A stretch of 29,007 nucleotides of DNA. It comes from Chlorobium sp. (GTDB taxonomy: Bacteria > Bacteroidota > Chlorobiia > Chlorobiales > Chlorobiaceae). A program made the position numbers and the translations under genes. The notes under the pieces were generated by a model. That model did not search any database and had not been told where the DNA came from. It saw only the letters and a program-made list of their open reading frames with translations. The stretch spans positions 1 through 29,007 of the forward strand of contig JANQGE010000103.1 of NCBI GenBank assembly GCA_028277485.1, given 5' to 3'. How positions within the stretch are numbered: the first letter of the stretch is position 1; each line of letters opens with the position of its first letter. Below are positions 7,501-15,009 of this stretch, one piece after another.

Positions 7501-8295
7501 TTACATGTTTTCCAGCACCAGTTTCGAGACATAAAAATTAGCCACCAGGATAAGTCCTGACGAAACAACAATCCCTTTAATGGTCGAACGTCCGACTCCG
7601 GCAGTGCCTCCCTGAGCGATAAAGCCGTTGAAACAGCTGACAAGGGTGATGATGATCGCAAAAACCGGAGCTTTCAGGAAGCCGACCACAAAGTCCTTGA
7701 GAACAAGTCTTGGGAATACGGCGTTCCAGAATATCCCGGGATCAATCTTATGATAGTGCTCTGCAAACAGCGCCGCACTGTACAATCCTGCGAAGTCCGC
7801 AATTGCCGTCAGGGGAATGAATACAACAAGCGCTGCGGTAAGACGCGGCATGACAAGCTTTGCTATGGGGTCGGTACCGAACGCGCGCAGGGCGTCGATC
7901 TGTTCCGATATTTTCATCGCACCGAGTTCGGCCCCGTTGCGGGACCCGTACCTGGCTGAAAGCATGAGCCCCATCAGCAGGGGCCCTAATTCCCGTATTA
8001 CCGACAGTGCAGTGGAGCGGCCAAGCATTGTTTTTGCCCCGAAATCCTCGAGGAGGTTTCCCACCTCGACTGCCAGGAGCGCACCGATGGATATTGAACT
8101 GACAAGAACTATCGGCAATGAGTCGGTGCCTGCTATTGTCGCCTGGTCAAGAAAGTCCCGCCAGTACCGTTTGATTTTCGGGATCGTTACAAAAGCCCTC
8201 ACCGAGAAAAGGAAGAATTCCTGCATCATCAGGAAAAACTCCTTCATCGAGAGATTTGCATTGGCAAGAAGCGTTCCGATAACTAATCTCCCCAT
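7501..8295 (-). CDS. mlaE: MlaE-like ABC transporter permease
   Basis: A 264-residue membrane protein with about five hydrophobic segments and the MlaE core. ELGPLLMGLMLSARYGSRNG is followed by a conserved Glu-Leu-Gly...Glu-Gln-Ile-Asp-Ala-Leu coupling segment and a Pro-Arg-Leu stretch. It is the inner-membrane permease that pairs with the MlaF ATPase and the MCE protein. It starts 7 bp after the stop of the PHP phosphoesterase gene, so those two are probably one transcript. Its stop lies at the end of a repeat tract that separates it from mlaF. Confidence 0.9.
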   Translation of the reverse strand: MGRLVIGTLLANANLSMKEFFLMMQEFFLFSVRAFVTIPKIKRYWRDFLDQATIAGTDSLPIVLVSSISIGALLAVEVGNLLEDFGAKTMLGRSTALSVIRELGPLLMGLMLSARYGSRNGAELGAMKISEQIDALRAFGTDPIAKLVMPRLTAALVVFIPLTAIADFAGLYSAALFAEHYHKIDPGIFWNAVFPRLVLKDFVVGFLKAPVFAIIITLVSCFNGFIAQGGTAGVGRSTIKGIVVSSGLILVANFYVSKLVLENM

Positions 8296-8302
8296 AGTGC
8301 TG

Positions 8303-9163
8303 CTAAACCGTAACTATCCGGCTTTTCATTTTCGTCACCCATTCATAAGGGATCGTTATCTGCCCGAAAAGATCTTTTTCCTGATCCTTGAGCCCGTGAT
8401 AATCCGAGCCGCCGGAAAAGAGCAGGAAATACTCATTTGCAATTTCCCTGTAGTAGTTTTCCTTGTAGGGGTCGTGGGACGGATGAATGATTTCAATGCC
8501 GTCAAGGCCGAAATTAATCAGATGTCGGAGGATTTCGTCCGGAATGTTCTGGCCGGGATGGGCAAGAAAAGACAGACCCGATGCTTCGTTGATAAGCCTG
8601 ATAACCTCTGCCGGAGAAGTTTCGATACTTTTTACGTATGCAGGGCTGTGAGAACCCAAATACTTGCTGAAGGCCTCACTGAAGCTTTTTACAAAGCCGC
8701 CATCCTGCAGCACAGCCGCTATATGGGGCCGCCCGACACTGCCGTTTTGGGCTTTCAGAATGATCTGTTCGATCTCGATCTTGACGCCCATTTTGGCAAG
8801 CTTGGCAACCATGCGCTCAGCACGCTCGGTACGCAAATACTTACAATGATCCAGGTAACTCTTGAGCTCCGAGTTTTTGTGATCAAAGAAATAACCCAGG
8901 ATATGAATATCATGACCCTGGTAAGTAGAGCTCATTTCTACACCGTTAATAAGCTCTATGCCGTATTCTCTGGCTAATGGCTTTGCTTTGTCAATTCCTA
9001 AAACAGAATCATGGTCAGTTATACTTATAGCCTTTAGTCCGGTTTCCTTTGCTTTCTCTACAATTTCTTCCGGTGTAAAGACTCCGTCTGAGCATTTTGT
9101 GTGTATATGTAAATCTGCTTTTTCAAAGCCATTATGCCCTACACCTGACAAGCTGTATGGCAT
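8303..9163 (-). CDS. PHP-domain phosphoesterase (TrpH/RNase AM-like)
   Basis: A 286-residue protein. Metal-binding motifs of the PHP family are visible: D17-L-H-I-H-T near the N-terminus, T49-D-H-D52, GVEMSS with its Glu ligand, and later His residues in SFLAHPG and in GGSDYHG. Length and motif order fit the YciV/TrpH group, whose members hydrolyse 3',5'-nucleoside bisphosphate or trim RNA 5' ends. The substrate here is not proven. It is the first gene of a probable PHP-mlaE unit. The chosen start has only a weak ribosome site, and the first 15 residues are not part of the conserved fold, so a later start is possible. Confidence 0.85.
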   Translation of the reverse strand: MPYSLSGVGHNGFEKADLHIHTKCSDGVFTPEEIVEKAKETGLKAISITDHDSVLGIDKAKPLAREYGIELINGVEMSSTYQGHDIHILGYFFDHKNSELKSYLDHCKYLRTERAERMVAKLAKMGVKIEIEQIILKAQNGSVGRPHIAAVLQDGGFVKSFSEAFSKYLGSHSPAYVKSIETSPAEVIRLINEASGLSFLAHPGQNIPDEILRHLINFGLDGIEIIHPSHDPYKENYYREIANEYFLLFSGGSDYHGLKDQEKDLFGQITIPYEWVTKMKSRIVTV

Positions 9164-9179
9164 GGCCTAAAAGGGTTTA

Positions 9180-9250
9180 TGATTTATTGACTGCTATGCT
9201 TATATATAAAAAATTTTCCTCTATTGGTTGCACAAAACACAATTATTTTT
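9180..9250 (-). promoter_or_regulatory. AT-rich probable promoter region for PHP-mlaE
   Basis: A clearly AT-rich stretch just upstream of the PHP gene, with TATATATAA-like sequence on both strands and no ORF. It is the most promoter-like DNA between the two flanking - strand genes. No exact -35/-10 pair stands out. Confidence 0.3.
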
Positions 9251-9274
9251 TGCCGTTAATAGTTGCCTTCCCCT

Positions 9275-9524
9275 AAGGGGAGAGACAGTGACAAGAGGGA
9301 GTCGGTAGGCAGTCTTCAGTTGGCAAAAGAATAGTGACAAGTAACAAGTGACGAGGTGTTAGGCGGGAAGATAATCGGAATCAGGTTTCGATACCGATTC
9401 CGATAGCGACGGCGAATTCCGAAAAGAGAAAATCGGAAATCGGGGTCGGCCCTGTGAAATATCCGGTTTGATTTCACGGGGGGGTTCGGGGTCGAAAGGG
9501 AATCAGTTGGCACTCAGCACTAAT
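9275..9524. repeat. Heptanucleotide-period degenerate tract between uppP and the PHP gene
   Basis: Words such as AGTGACAAGTAACAAGTGACG, CAGTTGGCA, GGTGTTAGG and a CCGATTCCGATAGCGACGGCG-type module are seen, here in the orientation opposite to the flanking genes. It runs up to the uppP stop codon. No gene is seen in it. Confidence 0.85.
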
Positions 9525-10373
9525 TCACGGCTGAACATACCCTGCGGCTATAAGGCCGAGTATGCCGAGACCGAGCGCTATACGGTAGATGATAAAGAGG
9601 AGGGTGGAGTGTTTTTTCAGGTAATTGATGAGGAAAGCGATGGATGCGTAACCCACAATACCGGCAAAAAATGTTGCGGCGGCAAGGTTGACAAGGTCAC
9701 TGCTTGAAGCTGTAAGCGAATCCCAGGTTGCATACAACTGGTAGATGCCCGCAGCAAAAACCGCCGGCAGTGAAAGGAGGAACGAAAACCTTGCAGCCGT
9801 TTCTCGTGAGAGGTTCAGAAAAAGGCCTCCGGTTATGGTGACGCCCGAGCGTGAGGACCCGGGAATGAGTGCAATGCTCTGAAAAAGGCCTATGAGGAGC
9901 GCTTCTTTCCAGCCGATTGCCTGCATGGATTTCGTTTCCAGGCCTTTTTCGGCTCGCTTTTTCATCATCCATTCAGCGAGGGTGAGCATAAGTGCCAGCA
10001 CAATGAGTGCGGCGCTTATCCAGTAGAGCGACCGGAGACTTGTTTCTATTTCGGTTTTGAAGAGAAGACCGAATACAACGATGGGAAGCGTTCCTGCGGC
10101 AATCATCCAGCCCATTTTCGAATCCTGCGTTTCAAACGGCTTGCCTTTACGTATGCCCGCAGCAACTGCGATGGAGATACGGAAAATATCCCGGTGGAAA
10201 TAAAAAAAGACGGCGGCAAGCGTTCCTATCTGTACGATTGCCGAGAATGCGGCGCCTGGGTCCTGCCAGCCGACCAGAGCCGGTATGATGCGAAGGTGAG
10301 CGGTGCTGCTGATCGGGAGGAACTCTGTAAGCCCTTGAATGATGCCGAGTGTAATTGCTTCAAGTAGGCTCAT
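9525..10373 (-). CDS. uppP: Undecaprenyl-diphosphatase
   Basis: A 282-residue polytopic membrane protein with the two BacA/UppP signature regions. The first is GLTEFLPISSTAHL near residues 15-28, with the catalytic Glu and Ser positions. The second is PGSSRSGVT in the middle. Length and about eight hydrophobic segments match the family. It dephosphorylates undecaprenyl pyrophosphate to recycle the lipid carrier for peptidoglycan and other envelope polymers. It starts 9 bp after the rdgB stop, so the two are probably co-transcribed. Confidence 0.95.
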   Translation of the reverse strand: MSLLEAITLGIIQGLTEFLPISSTAHLRIIPALVGWQDPGAAFSAIVQIGTLAAVFFYFHRDIFRISIAVAAGIRKGKPFETQDSKMGWMIAAGTLPIVVFGLLFKTEIETSLRSLYWISAALIVLALMLTLAEWMMKKRAEKGLETKSMQAIGWKEALLIGLFQSIALIPGSSRSGVTITGGLFLNLSRETAARFSFLLSLPAVFAAGIYQLYATWDSLTASSSDLVNLAAATFFAGIVGYASIAFLINYLKKHSTLLFIIYRIALGLGILGLIAAGYVQP

Positions 10374-10382
10374 GGCAGAGTG

Positions 10383-11054
10383 TTAGCGGTCGGGGTTAAG
10401 GATACGGCGCAGTTCTTCAACAGCTTTTTGCACGGCGAAAGACCGGTGGCTCAGGCGGTTTTTTTCCTCGGTGCTCATTTGAGCAAACGTGGCACGTGCC
10501 GAATTTACCCAAAATATTGGATCATATCCAAACCCGTTGTTACCGGTCTTTTCCCTGGTAATCCTGCCTTCTACGGATCCTTCCACTGTTTTTTCGAACA
10601 TGAGCATATCGTTGCGGCCGGGTATGCGTCCTTTGAGCGCTATTACCGTCCGGAAAGTTGCTCTTCTGTCGTCAATGTTTTCCATTACCCTGAGAAGGTG
10701 GCGAACATTGTCATCATACGTTGGCGGTATGCCCTCCGGCATGGGTGCAAAACGTGCAGAATAGACACCGGGAGCCCCGTTCAGGCCTGAAACCTCGAGT
10801 CCGGTGTCGTCGGCAACTGTTACGAGATACGGAAAACGGCTGGTAAAAAGGTTGAAAACAGCCTCGGCTTTGAGTTTTGCGTTACCCTCGAGGGTCTCTT
10901 CCGTTTCTTCGATCTCTATGTCGGCCTGAAGGTCGTCGAGAGAATAAACACGGGTTCCAGGAACAATATTTTCCAAAAGGGGTTTGATTTCCCTGACCTT
11001 GTCGCGGTTGTTCGTTGCAAGTACGATGGTTGTTTCGTTTGCCGGTTCGTTCAT
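10383..11054 (-). CDS. rdgB: dITP/XTP pyrophosphatase (RdgB/HAM1 family)
   Basis: A protein of 223 residues from the chosen start. Motifs: TNNRDKVREI near the N-terminus (substrate loop), VADDTGLEV (metal-binding Asp), FGYDPIF, and a C-terminal SHRSFAV with the family Ser-His-Arg. The enzyme removes non-canonical purine nucleotides from the pool. An open frame continues upstream to 11138, but those codons (Ser-Gln-Asn-Ser-Lys-Gly-Lys and so on) are translated repeat words and not conserved protein, so I place the start at ATG 11054. No good ribosome site is visible there. Confidence 0.93.
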   Translation of the reverse strand: MNEPANETTIVLATNNRDKVREIKPLLENIVPGTRVYSLDDLQADIEIEETEETLEGNAKLKAEAVFNLFTSRFPYLVTVADDTGLEVSGLNGAPGVYSARFAPMPEGIPPTYDDNVRHLLRVMENIDDRRATFRTVIALKGRIPGRNDMLMFEKTVEGSVEGRITREKTGNNGFGYDPIFWVNSARATFAQMSTEEKNRLSHRSFAVQKAVEELRRILNPDR

Positions 11055-11055
11055 G

Positions 11056-11351
11056 GTTCGTTTGGTTTTAGCACCTAACACCTCCCCCCCTTTTTGACTT
11101 TTTCCTTTTGAATTTTGACTTGATTTTTCCCTTGCCAACTGCTAACTAATTTCCCCTTGTCACTGCTTTTCCAATCCCGCTGGCTTTTCCTTCGGGGTTC
11201 GCCGTCGGTATCGGAATCAGGATCGGTAATCGGGATTCAGTAATCGGAAATCGATCTTTTCTCTAATGCCAACTTCTTGTCTTGTCACTCGTTACTCGTC
11301 ACTATTCTTTTGCCAACTGCCAACTGAAGACTGCCAACTGATTTCCCCTCG
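11056..11351. repeat. Heptanucleotide-period tract between pdxJ and rdgB, with a long composite module
   Basis: Read on the - strand it holds CAGTTGGCAGTTGGCA, AGTGACGAGTAACGAGTGAC, a CCGATTAC/CCCGATTACCGATCC run and AAATTCAAAAGG words. About 110 bp (roughly 11190-11310) matches the tract at 12890-13020 in inverted orientation, including a non-repetitive AGAAGTTGGCATTAGA joint. No gene is seen. Confidence 0.85.
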
Positions 11352-12077
11352 TCACTTGTCGCAACCGGTATTCATCAGGCGCAGCATCTCCCTGACCGCA
11401 GTTTCCATGCCTACCAGTGAAGCGCGCGCGATGAGGGCGTGACCGATACTGACTTCTTCAATTTCCTCTATAATCCTGAAAGGCACGATGTTGTAGTAGT
11501 TAAGTCCGTGACCGGCGACAACTCGAAGCCCCGACTCACGGGCAAACTGTGCGGCGGTGCGAATCCTGTTGATTTCAGCTTCGATTTCATTGTTTTTTTT
11601 CTTCAGGGAGTACGGGCCTGTGTGCAGTTCAACAAGATCTGCTCCCGATTCGACAGCAAGCGCAACAGCTTTTTTTTCAGGTTCGATAAAAAGGCTTACC
11701 TCTATGCCTGCATCTTGGACCGGTTTGATAAACTCGACCAGCCTGTCGAAATGACTGACGATATCGAAGCCGCCTTCGGTGGTGAGTTCCCGGCGTTTTT
11801 CCGGGACCAGTGTGATGAGTTCCGGCTTCGTACGGATGGCGATGTGCTGCATTTCTTCCGTCATGGCCATCTCGAGGTCGAGTTTGGTTGTGACGATATC
11901 ACGCAATCGTTCGAGGTCCCGGTCTCTGATGTGGCGGCGGTCTTCGCGGAGATGGCATACGATGCCGGATGCTCCGCTGAGTTCGGCAATCGCAGCGGCG
12001 GTTACCGGGTCCGGCTGCTGTTCGTCCCGCGCGTTGCGCAGGGTGGCTATGTGGTCGATATTAACGGCTAATCTCAT
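11352..12077 (-). CDS. pdxJ: Pyridoxine 5'-phosphate synthase
   Basis: A 241-residue TIM-barrel enzyme. It begins MRLAVNIDHIATLRNAR, a PdxJ hallmark, with HLREDRRHIRD in the first third and AGHGLNYYN near the C-terminus. Length is normal for the family. It condenses 1-deoxyxylulose 5-phosphate with 3-amino-2-oxopropyl phosphate to pyridoxine phosphate. It is the first gene of the - strand block and diverges from the rhodanese gene. Two palindromes in the shared upstream region could be operators. Confidence 0.97.
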   Translation of the reverse strand: MRLAVNIDHIATLRNARDEQQPDPVTAAAIAELSGASGIVCHLREDRRHIRDRDLERLRDIVTTKLDLEMAMTEEMQHIAIRTKPELITLVPEKRRELTTEGGFDIVSHFDRLVEFIKPVQDAGIEVSLFIEPEKKAVALAVESGADLVELHTGPYSLKKKNNEIEAEINRIRTAAQFARESGLRVVAGHGLNYYNIVPFRIIEEIEEVSIGHALIARASLVGMETAVREMLRLMNTGCDK

Positions 12078-12138
12078 CTGGATTTGTCTTTTCTTTCGGG
12101 ATTCGGCGCCGGTATCGGGTTGTTTATCTTCTCCTTTT

Positions 12139-12176
12139 TATACACTATATGTATACTTTGTTGGAATATTGCAACA
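12139..12176. promoter_or_regulatory. Two adjacent palindromes, candidate operator and promoter of pdxJ
   Basis: TATACA-n5-TGTATA (12139-12155) is a perfect inverted repeat. TGTTGGAATATTGCAACA (12159-12176) is symmetric at 16 of 18 positions. Both lie in the divergent gap. On the - strand TTGCAA and CATATA-like boxes overlap them, so a regulator bound here could control pdxJ. Confidence 0.4.
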
Positions 12177-12195
12177 TTCAGAAGCCGAATAATAA

Positions 12196-12351
12196 GGCAC
12201 CTCTATTTAAGGCACCTCTAAAAAGTGTTATGAGCGAGCAAAGTGTAAGGCGGACGGAGCGGAGAAACCGGAGTGTACACGGAGTACATGAGGATTTCGA
12301 GCACCGGCCAACGCAGCAATTTGGGTGCGCAATAAGTTTTTAGAGGTGCCC
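12196..12351. repeat. MITE-like inverted-repeat element, copy 4, with doubled left end
   Basis: Left termini GGCACCTCTA occur twice, at 12196 and 12211, and there is one right terminus TAGAGGTGCCC ending at 12351. This looks like one copy inserted into, or recombined at, the end of another. The interior carries the full-length arms and the TGTAC-n5-GTACA centre. Confidence 0.85.
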
Positions 12352-12398
12352 TAGTTTGATAGTAATAGTAATTTCAATATAGGAGGAAACTGCTGAAT

Positions 12399-12872
12399 AT
12401 GGTGCGTTTTATCGAGCTGATACGAAATTGTTTATCCGATATAAGGGAAATCATGCCGTGGGATCTGGTGGATCGCATGAAGGAGAACCCTGGTCTGCTT
12501 ATCCTGGACGTACGTGAACCCTGCGAGTTTGATGCCATGCATATTCGGGGTTCAATGAATGTTCCCAGGGGCATTCTGGAATCCGCCTGTGAATGGGATT
12601 ACGAAGAGACCGAGCCTGAACTGGTGAATGCCAGGAAGCGGGAGATTGTTGTTGTATGCCGTTCGGGTCACCGCAGTGTGCTTGCGGCCCATTCAATGCA
12701 GGTGCTTGGATATGAAAATGTAGTTTCTCTTCGTACCGGGCTGAGAGGGTGGAACGATTATGAGGAACCTTTGGAAAGCAGCGCGGGTGAGCAGGTCGGT
12801 GAGGATGCTGCTGATGGTTATTTTACCGCCAGGCTCCGGCCGGACCAGGTAGATCCGAAGAGGAGGAAGTAA
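12399..12872 (+). CDS. Rhodanese-domain sulfurtransferase
   Basis: A 157-residue protein with one rhodanese domain (about 15-125). It shows LILDVREPCEF and the active-site loop C87-R-S-G-H-R, where Cys87 would carry persulfide sulfur. The six-residue loop fits thiosulfate or persulfide sulfurtransferases and not Cdc25-like phosphatases. The C-terminal 30 residues are polar and unlike the family core. The gene heads a + strand run leading through yeiH and tusA to dsrN, so a role in feeding sulfane sulfur to TusA is a reasonable inference. AGGAGG at 12381-12386 lies 12 nt from the ATG, which is longer than usual. Confidence 0.9.
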   Translation: MVRFIELIRNCLSDIREIMPWDLVDRMKENPGLLILDVREPCEFDAMHIRGSMNVPRGILESACEWDYEETEPELVNARKREIVVVCRSGHRSVLAAHSMQVLGYENVVSLRTGLRGWNDYEEPLESSAGEQVGEDAADGYFTARLRPDQVDPKRRK

Positions 12873-13154
12873 TCAGTCGGCAGTAGGCAAAATAGTGACA
12901 AGTGACGAGTAACAAGTGACAAGACAAGAAGTTCGCAGTTGGCATTAGAAGAAAAGAAAAGATCGATTTCCGATTACCGAATCCCGATTACCGATCCTGA
13001 TTCCGATAGCGACGGCGAATCCCGATTTTCTCTCTTTCGGAGATCGGGGTCGGGTTTCGGGGTCGAAAGGGGATCAGTCGGCAGTAGGTAAGGGGAGTGA
13101 CAAGTCAAAATTCAAAAGTCAAAAAGGGAAAATCGATTACCGAATCCCGAAAAG
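12873..13154. repeat. Heptanucleotide-period tract between rhodanese and yeiH
   Basis: It contains AGTCGGCAGTAGGCA, AGTGACAAGTGACGAGTAACA, CCGATTACCGAATCCCGATTA, CCGATAGCGACGGCG and CAAAATTCAAAAGTC words, mostly in 7-bp steps. It shares a long module, inverted, with 11190-11310. It produces an artificial in-frame extension upstream of yeiH. No gene is seen. Confidence 0.85.
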
Positions 13155-13168
13155 AAAGGACTAATAAG

Positions 13169-14278
13169 ATGAGTACTGATAGTAAGCAGGACCCCCGATA
13201 TCTGCAAAAACCTGCAGATACTGAAATTCCGACCCAGGAGCATATCGACGAGGCCGAGCGCTGTGGTTTCCAGTGCCATGCCAAGGCAGCCAAAGTGCGG
13301 CTGGAAGAGTTGTTTCCCGGTATTGTCGCTTCGCTTACCGTAGCGGCTGCGGCAACCTTTCTGTCCGACCATTACGGAGCCCCGACCATGTTGTTTGCCT
13401 TGCTGCTTGGCATGGCGTTCCGGTTTTTGTCGGAAGAGAGTAAGGCCATTGCAGGGATTCAGTTTGCATCGACCACGATTCTGCGGATCGGAGTTGCCTT
13501 TCTGGGTATGCGTATTACCATTGACCAGATTCTTTCCCTTGGGGCAGGCCCGATGGCAATGGTAGTCGGATCGGTTTTCCTGACGATCCTGTTTGGTCTC
13601 GGCCTGTCAAAAGCTATGGGGCGGGGAAAACGGTTCGGCGTTCTTACCGGAGGAAGCGTCGGGATATGCGGCGCCTCTGCCGCTCTGGCCATCGCGGCTA
13701 TCCTGCCCAAAGACGAGTACAGTGAACGGAACACCATTTTTACCGTCATCAGCGTGACTGCGTTGAGTACGCTTGCGATGATTCTTTATCCGGTTATCGT
13801 CGACCAGTTCGGCCTGAACGACGAGGCCGCCGGTGTGTTTCTTGGCGGTACCATTCACGACGTTGCACAGGTGGTTGGTGCAGGCTATTCGGTTTCTGAC
13901 AAGACCGGCGATACGGCTACGTTCATCAAGCTCCTGCGTGTTGCCATGCTGGTTCCGGCTGTTTTCACCCTGTCGCTGATTTTCCATACCCGTGTCAGTG
14001 GAGATGGAAGCAAGGTTGGCCGGTTTGTTTTACCGCCGTTCATTATTTTTTTCATACTGCTGGTTGGACTCAACAGTACCGGTGTGACTCCCGAGCCGGT
14101 CCGTCAGTTTATTGTCGATACCTCGCGCTGGTGTCTGGTTACTGCCATTGCCGCTCTTGGAATGAAGACGTCATTGAAAGCCCTGTTTGACGTGGGCTGG
14201 AAACCGGTCTCGATAATTGTTGCAGAAACCGTGTTTCTTGCCTGCCTTGTGCTGGGTGCAATCTACTGGATGGCATAG
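13169..14278 (+). CDS. yeiH: YeiH/UPF0324-type putative sulfur oxyanion exporter
   Basis: A 369-residue membrane protein. The first 45 residues are polar and cytoplasmic (with Cys-Gly-Phe-Gln-Cys), then about ten hydrophobic segments follow. Family signs are GGSVGICGASAALAIAAILP and a GGTIHDVAQVVGAGY stretch. Members of this family include TauZ-like proteins proposed to export sulfate or sulfite. Placed beside tusA and dsr genes, export of sulfite or sulfate made by Dsr is plausible but unproven. AAGGA at 13156-13160 supports ATG 13169; the frame upstream is translated repeat. Confidence 0.88.
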   Translation: MSTDSKQDPRYLQKPADTEIPTQEHIDEAERCGFQCHAKAAKVRLEELFPGIVASLTVAAAATFLSDHYGAPTMLFALLLGMAFRFLSEESKAIAGIQFASTTILRIGVAFLGMRITIDQILSLGAGPMAMVVGSVFLTILFGLGLSKAMGRGKRFGVLTGGSVGICGASAALAIAAILPKDEYSERNTIFTVISVTALSTLAMILYPVIVDQFGLNDEAAGVFLGGTIHDVAQVVGAGYSVSDKTGDTATFIKLLRVAMLVPAVFTLSLIFHTRVSGDGSKVGRFVLPPFIIFFILLVGLNSTGVTPEPVRQFIVDTSRWCLVTAIAALGMKTSLKALFDVGWKPVSIIVAETVFLACLVLGAIYWMA

Positions 14279-14428
14279 TGTAGCGGAGTGCTTGTGAACG
14301 TTTTGTGATGAACAATCATTGATAGTACTGTTGTCGGGTTTCGACGCTCCTGTTCCTTTGCATGTTTTTTGATGAGAAAGGATTTTTCTTGAATCGAACG
14401 GTGTAAATTTCTTAACTTCAACGCTTAA

Positions 14429-14509
14429 GGCGCCTTTATACATTGTCGTGGGCCACCTTCTCTATCCGCCCAACGAAGGAATCACGGCATGCAACCGTAG
14501 AGGTGCTTT
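14429..14509. repeat. MITE-like inverted-repeat element, copy 5 (short form)
   Basis: A short relative with termini GGCGCCTTTATA and TAGAGGTGC, flanked by TTAA on both sides (14425-14428 and 14510-14513). It lacks the central TGTAC stem of the long copies and has TCTATCCGCC in its place. It lies upstream of tusA and adds a spurious in-frame extension to it. Confidence 0.7.
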
Positions 14510-14568
14510 TTAAGGAAGCCGGCAGAATACATGCAGAAAACCTCGGAAACCTACAACCAGGAGAATCA

Positions 14569-14805
14569 ATGAGTGAAATAGCAAGCAATATGGAGCTGGA
14601 TTGTCAGGGGATGAATTGCCCTTTGCCGATTCTCAAGACCAAGAAAGCCGTGGACGGTTTGAAAAGCGGCGAGGTGCTGAAAATGATGGCAACCGATCCA
14701 GGTTCAGTGAATGATATGGCCTCGTGGTCGAAGCGGACCGGTAACGAGGTGATTTCACATCATGAAGACAGTGGTGTGCATACTTTTTATATCAAGAAAA
14801 AGTAG
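14569..14805 (+). CDS. tusA: TusA-family sulfur carrier protein
   Basis: A 78-residue protein with the TusA signature: LDCQGMNCPLPILKTKKA near residues 10-27, with the CPxP cysteine at 17. Size and fold pattern are typical. In sulfur oxidisers TusA receives sulfane sulfur, often from a rhodanese, and passes it to DsrEFH or DsrC. The nearby rhodanese and dsr genes agree with that role. CAGGAG at 14558-14563 fixes the start. The stop codon's last base is also the first base of the next MITE-like element, so the gene may have been re-ended there or only abutted. Confidence 0.93.
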   Translation: MSEIASNMELDCQGMNCPLPILKTKKAVDGLKSGEVLKMMATDPGSVNDMASWSKRTGNEVISHHEDSGVHTFYIKKK

Positions 14806-14879
14806 GGCACTTCTATTAATTTGTTGTGCGCCCTGATTACTTCGTTGGTCGGATAGAGAAGGTCGCTCACGACAATTTA
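14805..14879. repeat. MITE-like element, copy 6 (reverse orientation, truncated)
   Basis: It begins GGGCACTTCTATTAATTTG and matches the reverse complement of the right half of the long copies. It ends in GACAATTT with its right terminus missing where copy 7 begins. It starts on the last base of the tusA stop codon. Confidence 0.8.
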
Positions 14880-14964
14880 GGGCACCTCTGTTTATTGTCA
14901 TGAGCAACACCCTCTCCTATCCGCTCAACGATGCAATTGAAGCGTGGAATAAATAGGGGTGCCC
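14880..14964. repeat. MITE-like element, copy 7 (short form)
   Basis: It begins GGGCACCTCTG and ends AGGGGTGCCC, with TCTCCTATCCGCTCAACGA in the middle as in the copy at 21144. It abuts copy 6 directly, which suggests insertion into copy 6 or joining by recombination. It ends 45 bp before the dsrN start. Confidence 0.8.
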
Positions 14965-15009
14965 GGTAGAGGTTAATGACCGCCGCAGAGGTGTGAAAGG
15001 GAGTTGCAT

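Noticed and set aside
7817..8977. 386-codon + strand open frame opposite mlaE and the PHP gene
   Set aside because: It spans two well-supported - strand genes with clear motifs, has no family features of its own, and is an antisense shadow.
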